Shown: positions 8,381 to 16,958 of the stretch, piece by piece
Numbering within the stretch: position 1 is the first letter of the stretch
Layout of the letters: every line of letters starts with the position of its first letter
DNA from: Nonomuraea sp. SYSU D8015
GTDB taxonomy: Bacteria; Actinomycetota; Actinomycetes; Streptosporangiales; Streptosporangiaceae
Assembly: GCF_008065375.1 (NCBI RefSeq)
Contig: NZ_VJYI01000006.1
Location: 248,001 to 312,000, forward strand
Length of the DNA: 64,000 bases
Reading direction: 5' to 3'
Program-made: the position numbers and the translations under genes
The notes under the pieces: generated by a model
Told to the model about the DNA's origin: nothing
Database searches by the model: none
The model's input: the letters and a program-made list of their open reading frames with translations, nothing else

Positions 8381-9175
8381 ATGACGGTTTCGACCCCTCC
8401 CCGCGTGCTGACCGTCGCCGGCTCCGACTCGGGCGGCGGCGCGGGCATCCAGGCCGATCTGAAGACCATGCTGGCCATGGGCGTGCACGGCATGAGCGTC
8501 ATCGCGGCGGTGACCGCGCAGAACTCGCTCGGCGTCCAGGGCTACTGGGAGCTGCCGCCCGAGGCCGTGCGGGCGCAGCTCGACTCCGTGCTGGGCGACA
8601 TCGGCGCCCAGGCGGTCAAGACCGGCATGCTGGCCTCGCCGGTGCTGGTGGCCACCGTGGCCGAGGTGCTGGGCGCCTATGCCGCGCCCGTCGTGGTCGA
8701 TCCCGTGGGGGTGTCGAAGCACGGCGATCCGCTGCTGGCGCCGGAGGCCGTCGAGACGGTGCGGACGCGGCTGCTGCCCGTGGCGACCGTGGCGACGCCC
8801 AACCTGTGGGAGGTGGAGCAGCTCACCTCGGTCAAGGTGGAGGACGAGGACGGCCTGCGCCGGGCCGCGGACGCCGTACTGGAGCTGGGGCCCACGTGGG
8901 CGCTCATCAAGGGCGGCCACCTTCCCGGCGACCCCGTCGACCTGCTCACGGACGGCACGAGCGAATACCGCTTCGCCGCCGAGCGCCTCGACAACCGCCA
9001 CACCCACGGCACGGGCTGCACGCTGGCCTCGGCCATCGCCTCGCGGCTGGCGCTGGGCGACGAGGTGCCGGACGCGGTGGCCAAGGCGAAGGAGTACGTG
9101 ACGGGCGCCATCGCCCGCGGCTTCCCCCTGGGCGACGGCATCGGCCCCGTGGACCACGCCTGGCGCTGGCGCTGA
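8381..9175 (+). CDS. thiD: Hydroxymethylpyrimidine/phosphomethylpyrimidine kinase
   Basis: ThiD phosphorylates HMP and HMP-phosphate to HMP-diphosphate for thiamine synthesis. The 264-residue ribokinase-fold protein has AGSDSGGGAGIQADLKT at the N terminus, TAQNSLGVQ, KTGMLAS, VVDPVGVSKHGD, and the C-terminal anion-hole motif HTHGTGCTLASAIA with the catalytic Asp/Gly region. The ATG at 8381 is preceded by GGATGGGG. It lies 16 bases after the repetitive membrane protein gene, probably cotranscribed, and is convergent with rpmB across a strong terminator. Confidence 0.93.
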   Translation: MTVSTPPRVLTVAGSDSGGGAGIQADLKTMLAMGVHGMSVIAAVTAQNSLGVQGYWELPPEAVRAQLDSVLGDIGAQAVKTGMLASPVLVATVAEVLGAYAAPVVVDPVGVSKHGDPLLAPEAVETVRTRLLPVATVATPNLWEVEQLTSVKVEDEDGLRRAADAVLELGPTWALIKGGHLPGDPVDLLTDGTSEYRFAAERLDNRHTHGTGCTLASAIASRLALGDEVPDAVAKAKEYVTGAIARGFPLGDGIGPVDHAWRWR

Positions 9176-9225
9176 GCGCCGATCCGGCCGTGGACCAGGA
9201 AACGTGCCGGGGGACGAAAACGCAA

Positions 9226-9257
9226 AAGCCCGTGGCTCCCTGAGGAGCGACGGGCTT
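9226..9257 (-). terminator. Rho-independent terminator of rpmB
   Basis: AAGCCCGT (9226-9233) pairs with ACGGGCTT (9250-9257), and an inner GCTCC/GGAGC stem (9235-9239 with 9244-9248) extends it. On the minus strand the hairpin is followed by TTTTGCGTTTT, a U-rich tail, 15 bases after the rpmB stop. It may also stop thiD transcripts. Confidence 0.85.
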
Positions 9258-9272
9258 GCGCGAAAGCGGGAA

Positions 9273-9458
9273 CTAGCGGGTGACCTTGCCCGCCTTGATG
9301 CACGAGGTGCACACGTTCAGCTTCTTCGGGGTGCCGCCGACGACCGCGCGGACCGTCTGGATGTTGGGGTTCCAACGACGACGGGTGCGGCGGTGCGAGT
9401 GGGACACGTTGTTACCGAAGGTCGGGCCCTTGCGGCAAACATCGCAGACGGAAGCCAC
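9273..9458 (-). CDS. rpmB: 50S ribosomal protein L28, zinc-binding (C+) form
   Basis: L28 is a small basic protein of the large ribosomal subunit. The 61-residue product starts at a GTG (9456-9458), preceded by AAGGAGCGAACC, and reads VASVCDVCRKGPTFGNNVSH. The two CxxC pairs (Cys5/Cys8 and Cys50/Cys53) form the zinc site of the C+ paralogue, rather than the C- form some actinomycetes express under zinc starvation. It is divergent from the FakA-like gene. Confidence 0.95.
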   Translation of the reverse strand: MASVCDVCRKGPTFGNNVSHSHRRTRRRWNPNIQTVRAVVGGTPKKLNVCTSCIKAGKVTR

Positions 9459-9544
9459 GGTTCGCTCCTTAAAACAGTCGATGTAGCCCTGTCCGCGGAT
9501 GCTTTCCGGGCGGAGGGCATGCCGGGACAACCGGCCAGCCAGAC

Positions 9545-9636
9545 GAGAATATCCGATCCACACCGCTGGGCGCGAACCGGAGCACTGGACCGAGCACTGA
9601 CGAGCGCTCCACTTGGCCCGGCACGGAGATATTCTC
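9545..9636. repeat. Spaced inverted repeat in the rpmB / FakA-like promoter region
   Basis: GAGAATATC at 9545-9553 and its exact reverse complement GATATTCTC at 9628-9636 lie 74 bases apart in the 218-base divergent region. The AT-rich arms stand out from the local GC background. They could be two binding sites for a regulator or promoter elements of the two divergent genes. Confidence 0.35.
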
Positions 9637-9676
9637 CTCCAACAACAGTAGCGCATTCGGGCTGGAGGCATCGCAG

Positions 9677-11221
9677 ATGAAGATCCTCGACCCGCCCGCG
9701 GTGCGCCGCTGGGCCCGCCTGGCGGCCGACGCCCTCGGCCGGGCCAGGACGGAGATCGACGCGCTCAACGTGTTCCCGGTCGCCGACGGCGACACCGGCA
9801 CCAACCTGCACCTCACCATGCTGTCCGCGGCCGAGGCCGTCGAGTCGCTGCCCGAGGACGTGGACGCGGCCGTGGTGTGGCAGACCCTCTCGTACGGCGC
9901 CCTGGTCGGGGCCCGCGGCAACTCCGGGGTGATCGTCAGCCAGGCGCTGCGCGGGCTCGCCGAGGTGCTCAAGGACGGCCACGATCTGCGCGCCGGGCTG
10001 CACAGGGCCGCCCTCCTGGCCAGGGAGGCCGTGGCCAGGCCGGTCGAGGGCACGGTGCTGAGCGTGCTGGAGTCGGCCGCGCGGGCCGTACAGGAGCTCG
10101 ACGGGGACCTGAGCGAGGTGGCGAGGCAGGCGGCGGGGGAGGCGCGGGCGGCGTTGCGGCGCACCCCCGAACAGCTGGACGTGCTGGGCCGCAGCGGGGT
10201 CGTGGACGCGGGCGGCGCCGGCGCGGCGATCGTGCTGGAGACCCTGGCCGCCGTGATCACCGACTCCTACGACGGCCACTACGACGTGCCCGCGCCGACC
10301 GCGCGGGTGACGCCGATGACCGAGGTCGGGGCGGGCTACGAGGTGATGTACCTGCTGGACGCCGACGACCGGGCGGTGGCGGCGCTGCGCGCGGAGCTCG
10401 ACGCCATGGGCGACTCGCTCGTCGTGGTCGGCGGCGAGGGCCTGTGGAACGTGCACGTCCACGTGCCCGAGGCCGGGCCCGCCGTCGAGGCCGGCGTGCG
10501 GGCGGGGCGGCCGCACCGCATCCGGATCACGTACCTGGCCGAGCGGACCCATCGCGCGAGCGCGGGCAGGGGCGTGGTGGCCGTCGCCGCGGGCGACGGG
10601 ATCGCCGCGCTGTTCGAGGAGTGCGGGGCCGTCGTGGTGCGCCGCGCGCCCGGCGCCAAGCCCCCGCTCCCCGCCCTCCTCGCCGCGATCAGGCAGGCCG
10701 GCAGCGAGGTCGCGGTCCTGCCGAACGACGAGGGCGTCGGCTCCGTCGCCGCCGCGGCGGCCGAGATCGCCCGCGAGGACGGCGTCGCGGTCAGCGTGCT
10801 GCCCACCAAGGCGACCGTGCAGGGGCTGGCGGCCCTGGCCGTGCACGACCCCTTGCGCCGCTTCGACGACGACGTGGTGGCCATGACCGACGCGGCGGGC
10901 CAGACCAGGTACGGGCACGTGACGGTGGCCGACAGGGAGGCTTTCACGAGCGCCGGGGTGTGCCGTCCCGGGGACGTGCTCGGCCTCATCGAAGGCGACG
11001 TGGCGGTGATCGGCGGCGCGCTGGAGCAGGTGTCCGCGATGATCGTGGATCGGATGGTGGCGGGAGGCGGCGAGCTGGTGACCCTGGTCACGGGCGCGGA
11101 CGCCCCGGCGCGCCTGGCCGCCCACATCGAGGAGCGTTTGCGACGTACGAGGCCGGACGTGGACCTGGTCGTATACGACGGCGAGCAGGGCGGCTACCCC
11201 CTGCTGATCGGGGTGGAGTGA
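9677..11221 (+). CDS. FakA-like DAK2 and DegV-type two-domain protein (YloV family)
   Basis: The 514-residue protein has an N-terminal Dak2 (DhaL-like) ATP-binding domain, seen in NVFPVADGDTGTNLHLTM (residues 30-47), GARGNSGVIVSQ and SGVVDAGGAG, and a C-terminal half of the YloV/FakA type. In firmicutes FakA phosphorylates fatty acids bound by FakB (DegV proteins); the actinobacterial role is inferred. The ATG at 9677 is followed directly by the family's N-terminal helix. It sits between rpmB and recG, its usual place in actinobacteria and firmicutes. Confidence 0.85.
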   Translation: MKILDPPAVRRWARLAADALGRARTEIDALNVFPVADGDTGTNLHLTMLSAAEAVESLPEDVDAAVVWQTLSYGALVGARGNSGVIVSQALRGLAEVLKDGHDLRAGLHRAALLAREAVARPVEGTVLSVLESAARAVQELDGDLSEVARQAAGEARAALRRTPEQLDVLGRSGVVDAGGAGAAIVLETLAAVITDSYDGHYDVPAPTARVTPMTEVGAGYEVMYLLDADDRAVAALRAELDAMGDSLVVVGGEGLWNVHVHVPEAGPAVEAGVRAGRPHRIRITYLAERTHRASAGRGVVAVAAGDGIAALFEECGAVVVRRAPGAKPPLPALLAAIRQAGSEVAVLPNDEGVGSVAAAAAEIAREDGVAVSVLPTKATVQGLAALAVHDPLRRFDDDVVAMTDAAGQTRYGHVTVADREAFTSAGVCRPGDVLGLIEGDVAVIGGALEQVSAMIVDRMVAGGGELVTLVTGADAPARLAAHIEERLRRTRPDVDLVVYDGEQGGYPLLIGVE

Positions 11222-11299
11222 CGCTGCTGACAGCCGTGGGGTGACGCGCCCGCGGCGAGGGAGGATTCCTGTCGGCCGCAGGCGGTAGAACTTAATGCC

Positions 11300-13483
11300 G
11301 TGAGTCGTTTCGACGAGCCTCTGACGAAGGCGCTCGACCCGAAGACCGCCAAGCTGCTGCACAGCGTGCTCGGCCTGGAGACGGTCGGCGACCTGCTGCG
11401 CCACTATCCGCGCCGCTACGCCGAGCGCGGCGAGCTGACCACGCTCGACGCGATCGAGGTCGATCAGCACGTCACCGTGGTCGGCGAGGTGACCAGGCTC
11501 ATGCGCAAGCCCATGCGCAACCGCGGCGGCACCTGGCTGGAGGTCGAGGTCGTCGACGGCGACGGCAACAAGATCTACCTGTCGTTCTTCGGCAAGGGCT
11601 CCCACGTGGCCGAGTCGCGGCTCAAGCCGGGGCGGCGCGGCATGTTCGCCGGCAAGGTGGGGCTGTTCGGGTCCAGGGGCAGGCCGCGCTGGCAGCTCGC
11701 GCATCCGGAGTTCGAGCTGTTCGAGGAGAGCGAGGGGAGCGCGGAGGAGTTCGCGGCGGCGCCGGTGCCGATCTACCCGGCGGGCAAGGATCTGACGCCG
11801 TGGGCGATCAGGCGCGCGATCGGCATCGTGCTCGACACGCTCGGCCCGCTGGACGATCCGCTCCCCGCCGGCCTGCGGGCCCGCCACGGCCTGCAGCCGC
11901 TGGCCGAGGCGCTGGTGTCCATTCACCGGCCCAAAGACTTCGCCGAGGTGGGGCGGGCACGCAAGCGGCTGAAGTTCGACGAGGCGTTCGTCCTGCAGGC
12001 CGTGCTCCTGCAGCGCCGCCAGGCGGCCACCGCGTGGCCGGCCAAGCCTCGGCCGCGGCGCGATGACGGCATGCTGGCCGAGTTCGACAAGCGGCTGCCG
12101 TTCTCGCTGACGGAGGGGCAGGCGCTGGTCGGCGAGGAGATCGCGGCCGACCTCGCCTGCGAGCACCCCATGCACCGGCTGCTGCAGGGCGAGGTCGGCG
12201 CGGGCAAGACGGTGGTGGCGCTGCGGGCGATGCTGCAGGTGGTCGACGCGGGCGGGCAGGCCGCGCTCCTGGCGCCCACGGAGGTGCTCGCCCAGCAGCA
12301 CCACCGCTCCATCACCGCGATGCTGGGAGACCTGGCGCAGGGCGGCATGTTCGGCGGCACGGCCGTCACGCTGCTCACCGGCTCCATGGGCGCGGCCGCG
12401 CGGCGATCGGCCCTGCTCGACGCCGCCTCGGGCAACGCCGGCATCGTCGTCGGCACGCACGCGCTGCTGCAGGAGCACGTGCAGTTCGCCGACCTCGGGC
12501 TGGTGGTGGTCGACGAGCAGCACCGGTTCGGGGTTGAGCAGCGCGACGCGCTGCGGGAGAAGGCGGGAGACGGGCGCCCCCACGTCCTGGTCATGACGGC
12601 CACCCCGATCCCGCGCACGGTCGCCATGACGGTCTTCGGCGACCTTGAGGTCTCGACGCTGTCCCAGCTCCCGTCCGGGCGCGCCCCCATCACCACACAC
12701 GTCGTGCCTGCCGCGGAGAAGCCCCACTACCTCGAGCGCACCTGGGAGCGGGTGCGGGAGGAGGTGGCGCTGGGGCGGCAGGCGTACATCGTGTGTCCCC
12801 GCATCGGCGACCTGGAGGGCGACGAGGGGGACATGGAGATCGCGATCGCGTCGGGTGACGACGAGCGCCGCCCGCCGCTGGCCGTCCTCGACGTCGCCGA
12901 GCTCCTCACCCAGGGCCCCTTCCACGACCTGCGCGTCGGCACCCTGCACGGCAAGCTGCCGCCGGAGGAGAAGGACGCGGTCATGCGGGCTTTCTCGCGG
13001 GGCGAGCTCGACGTCCTGATCGCCACGACGGTCATCGAAGTGGGCGTCGACGTGCCCAACTCCTCCGTCATGATCATCATGGACGCCGACCGCTTCGGCG
13101 TCTCCCAGCTCCACCAGCTGCGCGGCCGCGTGGGCCGCGGCGGCCTCCCCGGCCTGTGCCTCCTGGTCTCCGACTTCCCCGAGGGCACCCCGGCCCGCGC
13201 CCGCCTGGACGCGGTGGCCGCCACCCTGGACGGCTTCGAGCTGTCGCGGGTCGATCTGGAGCAGCGGCGGGAGGGCGACGTGCTCGGGGCGGCGCAGTCC
13301 GGCAAACGATCGTCGCTGAAGCTGCTGCAACTCCTGCGCGACGAGGACGTCATCGCCACGGCCAGAGAGGAAGCGGCCGCGCTTCTCTCGGAAGACCCGT
13401 CCCTGACGGCTCACGAGGGCCTGAGAGCCGAAATCGACCGCCTGCTGGCCGACGAACGAGCCGAGTACTTGGAGAAGGCCTGA
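11300..13483 (+). CDS. recG: ATP-dependent DNA helicase RecG
   Basis: RecG remodels stalled replication forks and Holliday junctions. The 727-residue protein has the N-terminal wedge/OB domain (to about residue 250), then helicase motifs GEVGAGKT (motif I), DEQHRFGVEQR (motif II), TATPIPRT (motif III) and QLRGRVGRGG (motif VI). The GTG at 11300 gives VSRFDEPLTK, the usual start. It lies 78 bases after the FakA-like gene in the same direction. Length is normal for actinobacteria. Confidence 0.95.
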   Translation: MSRFDEPLTKALDPKTAKLLHSVLGLETVGDLLRHYPRRYAERGELTTLDAIEVDQHVTVVGEVTRLMRKPMRNRGGTWLEVEVVDGDGNKIYLSFFGKGSHVAESRLKPGRRGMFAGKVGLFGSRGRPRWQLAHPEFELFEESEGSAEEFAAAPVPIYPAGKDLTPWAIRRAIGIVLDTLGPLDDPLPAGLRARHGLQPLAEALVSIHRPKDFAEVGRARKRLKFDEAFVLQAVLLQRRQAATAWPAKPRPRRDDGMLAEFDKRLPFSLTEGQALVGEEIAADLACEHPMHRLLQGEVGAGKTVVALRAMLQVVDAGGQAALLAPTEVLAQQHHRSITAMLGDLAQGGMFGGTAVTLLTGSMGAAARRSALLDAASGNAGIVVGTHALLQEHVQFADLGLVVVDEQHRFGVEQRDALREKAGDGRPHVLVMTATPIPRTVAMTVFGDLEVSTLSQLPSGRAPITTHVVPAAEKPHYLERTWERVREEVALGRQAYIVCPRIGDLEGDEGDMEIAIASGDDERRPPLAVLDVAELLTQGPFHDLRVGTLHGKLPPEEKDAVMRAFSRGELDVLIATTVIEVGVDVPNSSVMIIMDADRFGVSQLHQLRGRVGRGGLPGLCLLVSDFPEGTPARARLDAVAATLDGFELSRVDLEQRREGDVLGAAQSGKRSSLKLLQLLRDEDVIATAREEAAALLSEDPSLTAHEGLRAEIDRLLADERAEYLEKA

Positions 13484-13979
13484 CCCCCTGCCCCGCGCGC
13501 CCAGGCGGCGAGGCGGTGTGCGGCGGTGTGCGGCGCGACGTGTGCGGCGCTCGGCCGGCGACGGGGCGTGGCTCTCGCGGACGGTCTGATGGGGCGAGGT
13601 GCCGTGGGGCGCTTCGCTTGGCGGGGACCGGCCCGGCGCCGGTGCGGCGAGGTGGCGGGAGCGGTGAGGCGCCGGTGCGGCGAGAGGGCTGCGGTGGCGG
13701 ACCACGGCAACGCGTGACCGAAAAGGAAAAAGGACCCAGCCGCGGGGACGGCCTCCCCCCGAATGCCGTCCCCGGCTGGGCCCACCCTCGGGTCAGGTGC
13801 CGAGGGAACCGGCGTGCGGAAGGGCTCACGATCACGCCGGTCGGCCTTCGTGTGGGTCACCTCGAAGGCCGCATGAATCATCATGCGGGCCCACCGCACC
13901 GATGTGAATCACCCTTGCGCAGTCGAGGCAGACACTTGTCCACTCTTGACCTGCGTGAACATGCGAAAGAATGGGGCAC
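13484..13979. other. 496-base interval between recG and rsmD
   Basis: No convincing plus-strand gene is present. The first half is GC-rich, with repeated GTGCGGCG-type words. The second half holds a minus-strand terminator (13735-13780) and a perfect palindrome with a 4-base loop, CCGCATGA-ATCA-TCATGCGG (13869-13888). A possible small minus-strand ORF (13832-13981) is described under findings. Confidence 0.5.
13735..13780 (-). terminator. Strong minus-strand intrinsic terminator without an assigned gene
   Basis: CCCAGCC-GGGGACGGC arms (13735-13752, with a 2-base bulge, pairing with 13765-13780) form a hairpin of about 16 bp. On the minus strand it is followed by TCCTTTTTCCTTTT. The U-rich tail is only on the minus strand, so it ends a minus-strand transcript starting between here and rsmD, although no recognised gene is read that way. 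Confidence 0.7.
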
Positions 13980-14546
13980 ATGACTCGGATCATCGCGGGG
14001 AGCGCGGGTGGGCGGCGGTTGGCCGTGCCGCCGGGACGCGGCACGAGACCGACCAGCGATCGAGCCCGAGAAGGGATCTTCTTGACGCTCGATTCACTGT
14101 ACGGACTCCACGACGTCCGCCTCCTCGACCTGTACGCCGGGTCCGGGGCGATCGGCCTGGAGGCCCTGTCGCGCGGCGCCGCCGAGGCGGTGATGGTCGA
14201 GTCCGACCCGAAGGCCGTGAGGACGATCAAGGAAAACGTCCGCTCCCTGGGCCTGGAGGGCGCCCGCGTGGTGGCCGACAAGGTGGCGCGGGTCCTGGCC
14301 AAGTCGCCGGACGCCCCGTACGACATCGTCTTCGCCGACCCGCCCTACGCCGTGCCGGATGACGAGGTCACGACCGTCCTGGAGGCGCTGCGCGACAACG
14401 GCTGGCTGGTCGCTGAGGGGTTGGTGGCTTTCGAGCGGGAAAGTCGGGGAAAAGCCCTGATGTGGCCTGAGGGGTACGTTGAGGAGAGGGTCCGTCGTTA
14501 TGGCGAAGCATCCGTTTGGTACGGTCGCGCCGCCGGGAACCCGTAG
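13980..14546 (+). CDS. rsmD: 16S rRNA (guanine(966)-N(2))-methyltransferase
   Basis: RsmD methylates G966 of 16S rRNA using S-adenosylmethionine. The 188-residue protein begins MTRIIAGSAGGRRL, has the SAM-binding motif LLDLYAGSGAIGLEAL and the catalytic DPPY motif in VFADPPYAVP. The ATG at 13980 is the family start. It is followed 14 bases later by coaD, the common rsmD-coaD arrangement. Confidence 0.93.
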   Translation: MTRIIAGSAGGRRLAVPPGRGTRPTSDRAREGIFLTLDSLYGLHDVRLLDLYAGSGAIGLEALSRGAAEAVMVESDPKAVRTIKENVRSLGLEGARVVADKVARVLAKSPDAPYDIVFADPPYAVPDDEVTTVLEALRDNGWLVAEGLVAFERESRGKALMWPEGYVEERVRRYGEASVWYGRAAGNP

Positions 14547-14560
14547 ACCTGGGAGGCGTC

Positions 14561-15040
14561 TTGCGCCGCGTAGTCTGCCCGGGGTCGTTCGACCCCATCA
14601 CCAATGGCCACCTCGACATCATCGGCCGCTCGGCCCGCCTGTATGACGAGGTGACCGTGGCAGTGCTCATCAACGTCGAGAAAAGCAGCCTGTTCACGGT
14701 CGATGAACGCATCGAGATCCTGCAGACCGTGACCAAGGACTTCGACAACGTCAAGGTACGGAAGTTCCACGGCCTGCTGGTGGACTTCTGCAAGCAGAAC
14801 GACATCCCCGCCATCGTCAAGGGCATCAGGGTGGTCAGCGACTTCGACTACGAGTTGCAGATGGCCCAGCTCAACTACCGTCTGTCGGGCGTCGAGACGC
14901 TGTTCATGCCGACGAATCCCGAATACTCTTTCCTGTCCTCCAGCCGGGTGAAGGAGATCGCCCGGTATGGTGGGGACGTGTCGGGCCTCGTGCCGGACCT
15001 CGTCCACAAGCTGCTCATCGAGCGGCTGCGCGGAAGCTAG
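14561..15040 (+). CDS. coaD: Phosphopantetheine adenylyltransferase
   Basis: CoaD transfers AMP to 4'-phosphopantetheine in coenzyme A synthesis. The 159-residue protein starts at a TTG (14561) behind GGGAGG and reads LRRVVCPGSFDPITNGHLD, containing the nucleotidyltransferase TxGH motif (TNGH). FLSSSRVKEIA near the C terminus matches the ISSTxxR-type motif. The stop codon TAG sits in the 4-base loop of a perfect hairpin. Confidence 0.95.
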   Translation: MRRVVCPGSFDPITNGHLDIIGRSARLYDEVTVAVLINVEKSSLFTVDERIEILQTVTKDFDNVKVRKFHGLLVDFCKQNDIPAIVKGIRVVSDFDYELQMAQLNYRLSGVETLFMPTNPEYSFLSSSRVKEIARYGGDVSGLVPDLVHKLLIERLRGS

Positions 15041-15052
15041 CTTCCGCGCAGC
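15025..15052 (+). terminator. Perfect palindrome spanning the coaD stop codon
   Basis: GCTGCGCGGAAG and CTTCCGCGCAGC form a perfect 12-bp stem (15025-15036 with 15041-15052) with loop CTAG; the whole 28 bases is an exact palindrome. The coaD TAG (15038-15040) is in the loop. There is no U-tract, so it acts as a U-less terminator or 3' stabiliser. Confidence 0.7.
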
Positions 15053-15088
15053 GAAAGAACGCGCGAAGCCCGATGCCTCTGGGGGGTA

Positions 15089-15110
15089 TGCGGGGAGCTC
15101 GCTCCCCGCA
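15089..15110 (+). terminator. Second hairpin after coaD
   Basis: TGCGGGGAG (15089-15097) pairs perfectly with CTCCCCGCA (15102-15110) around CTCG, and TATCCTTTCATTTCGG lies 9 bases further on. It ends coaD transcripts or acts in the leader of yceD, whose start is 69 bases downstream. Confidence 0.55.
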
Positions 15111-15179
15111 GGGCCTGCTATCCTTTCATTTCGGCCTTGTACGACGGCGATCCTCTTCGCCATGCCTAGCGAGAGCAGG

Positions 15180-15731
15180 ATGACTCAGCACCTCGACCCC
15201 CGCTCCCCGTGGGTGATCTCAACCCATGACCTGGGAAAGCGGCCGGGGACGATGCGGCAGATGACCCTGACCCTCCCGGCACCGGCGGATCTCGGCGTCG
15301 ACATGATCGGCGTCCCCAAGGACGCCGAAGTCGAGCTGGATCTCCGGTTCGAAGCAGTGATGGAAGGCGTGCTCGTCTCTGGCACGGCGCAGGCCCCGCT
15401 CGCGGGGGAGTGCGCGCGGTGCCTGGACCCGGTCTCCTCGGACATCGAGGTCGACCTGCAGGAGCTGTTCTTCTACTCCGACGAGGACGCCTCGGAGGAC
15501 GACTCGCTGCTCGACGGTGAGCTGCTCGACCTCGAGCCGACCTTCCGCGACGCGGTGGTGCTCGCACTGCCGTTGAGCCCGGTGTGCCGCGAGGACTGCG
15601 AAGGGCTCTGCGCGGAGTGCGGGATCAAGCTGGCCGAGGCCGGCGCGGATCACCGGCACGAGAAGATCGACGCCCGCTGGGCGTCGTTGCAAGGTCTGAT
15701 TGCCGACAAAGATAACGATCAGGAGAAGTGA
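15180..15731 (+). CDS. YceD/DUF177 family metal-binding protein
   Basis: The 183-residue protein belongs to DUF177 (YceD), linked to 23S rRNA accumulation in Escherichia coli and plants. Cysteines occur in CARCLDP and in the C-terminal CREDCEGLCAECG cluster, a likely zinc site. The ATG at 15180 follows GAGAGCAGG; an alternative ATG lies 18 bases upstream. The stop is one base before the rpmF GTG, so the two genes are translationally linked, the conserved yceD-rpmF pair. Confidence 0.85.
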   Translation: MTQHLDPRSPWVISTHDLGKRPGTMRQMTLTLPAPADLGVDMIGVPKDAEVELDLRFEAVMEGVLVSGTAQAPLAGECARCLDPVSSDIEVDLQELFFYSDEDASEDDSLLDGELLDLEPTFRDAVVLALPLSPVCREDCEGLCAECGIKLAEAGADHRHEKIDARWASLQGLIADKDNDQEK

Positions 15732-15732
15732 C

Positions 15733-15912
15733 GTGGCCGTCCCGAAGCGAAAGATGTCGCGGAGCAACACCCGCGCCCGTCGCTCCCAGTGGAAGACGAC
15801 TGCCGTCGCCCTGGTGAGCTGCCCGCAGTGCCGTTCGCCCAAGCAGCCGCACATCGCGTGCCCCACCTGCGGCACCTACAACCGTCGTCAGGTCGTCGAG
15901 CCGTCCGCCTGA
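15733..15912 (+). CDS. rpmF: 50S ribosomal protein L32
   Basis: The 59-residue basic protein reads VAVPKRKMSRSNTRARRSQW from a GTG at 15733 and has a C-terminal zinc ribbon (Cys30, Cys33, Cys43, Cys46 in CPQC and CPTC). It starts one base after the yceD stop, behind AGGAGAAG, which lies inside the end of yceD. A 10-bp hairpin about 90 bases downstream ends the pair. Confidence 0.96.
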   Translation: MAVPKRKMSRSNTRARRSQWKTTAVALVSCPQCRSPKQPHIACPTCGTYNRRQVVEPSA

Positions 15913-16003
15913 TCCTCTGACAAGGAACCCGACGTTGGACCGCCGCATGGAAGACATCGGGGCGGCAGTCCGCGGCGCGGGTTTCCCGTCAGCAGTTGAC
16001 GTG

Positions 16004-16038
16004 ATGCCGACCGAGTGCAATTGTGCCTCGGTCGGCGT
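16004..16038 (+). terminator. Hairpin after rpmF
   Basis: GCCGACCGAG (16006-16015) pairs perfectly with CTCGGTCGGC (16027-16036); a G-U and an A-U pair lengthen the stem to 12. The loop is TGCAATTGTGC. It lies in the 266-base gap before rnc and probably ends the yceD-rpmF transcript. The rest of that gap holds no convincing gene. Confidence 0.6.
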
Positions 16039-16178
16039 TACCGTCTCAGATGCGTGCGGCGGCGGTTCGCCCGCGGCCGTGGTGGACGCCGGGGCTACGC
16101 GTTACCCCGACGCCCACCACGTTTTCGGGCATCTTCCGCAGTCGTCGCGCCATGTGAAGATGTCCGAGGAGGAAGCAC

Positions 16179-16931
16179 GTGGGCGCAGGTCCTAAGCCGG
16201 TGGCCGTGGAGGTCGCCAGAGACGAGCTGGAGCAGGTCCTTTCCGTCGGTCTCGACCCCGACATCCTGGAGCGCGCGCTGACGCACCGCTCCTACGCGTA
16301 CGAGAACGGCGGCCTGCCCACCAACGAGCGCCTGGAGTTCCTGGGCGACTCGGTGCTGGGCCTGGTCGTCACCGACACCCTCTACCGCAACCACCCCGAC
16401 CTCCCCGAGGGCCAGCTGGCCAAGCTGCGGGCCGCGGTGGTCAACATGCGGGCGCTGGCCGACGTGGCCCGGGGGCTCGGCCTGGGCCGGTTCCTGCGGC
16501 TCGGCCGGGGCGAGGAGGGCACGGGCGGGCGTGACAAGTCGTCCATCCTGGCCGACACGCTGGAGGCCCTGATCGGCGCGATCTACGTCGACAAGGGTCT
16601 CGACGAGGCGTTCCGGGTGGTGCACCTGCTGTTCGACCCGCTGATCGTCCGCTCGGCCTCGCTCGGCGCGGGGCTCGACTGGAAGACCTCGCTGCAGGAG
16701 CTGACCGCCTCCGAGGCGCTCGGCGTGCCCGAATACCACGTCGAGGAGAGCGGCCCCGACCACGCCAAGTCGTTCACGGCCATGGTGCGGGTCGGCGGCG
16801 AGTCCTACGGCTCGGGCACCGGCCGAAGCAAGAAGGAGGCCGAGCAGCAGGCGGCCGAGGCGGCGTGGACCCGCATCAGGGCCCGCCGCGAGCAGCGGGA
16901 GAGCCAGCGCGAGAGCCAGCCCGCGGGCTGA
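16179..16931 (+). CDS. rnc: Ribonuclease III
   Basis: RNase III cleaves double-stranded RNA in rRNA maturation and mRNA turnover. The 250-residue protein has the signature NERLEFLGDSVL (about residues 49-60) with the catalytic Glu and Asp, the second metal site DTLEALIGAIY, and a C-terminal double-stranded RNA-binding domain (SKKEAEQQAAEAA). The GTG at 16179 follows AGGAGGAAG. An Arg/Gln/Glu-rich tail follows. mutM starts 28 bases later. Confidence 0.95.
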   Translation: MGAGPKPVAVEVARDELEQVLSVGLDPDILERALTHRSYAYENGGLPTNERLEFLGDSVLGLVVTDTLYRNHPDLPEGQLAKLRAAVVNMRALADVARGLGLGRFLRLGRGEEGTGGRDKSSILADTLEALIGAIYVDKGLDEAFRVVHLLFDPLIVRSASLGAGLDWKTSLQELTASEALGVPEYHVEESGPDHAKSFTAMVRVGGESYGSGTGRSKKEAEQQAAEAAWTRIRARREQRESQRESQPAG

Positions 16932-16958
16932 GCGCCCCCGAAGCGCAGGAGGTCCGGG

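Noticed and set aside
9317..13705. 1462-residue minus-strand frame over the FakA-like and recG genes
   Set aside because: It is a shadow of two well-supported genes; its translation has no domain and an Arg/Gly/His-rich composition.
15935..16195. 86-residue frame between rpmF and rnc
   Set aside because: It contains the rpmF terminator hairpin (16004-16038), overlaps the rnc start and has no recognisable sequence, so it is probably leader DNA.
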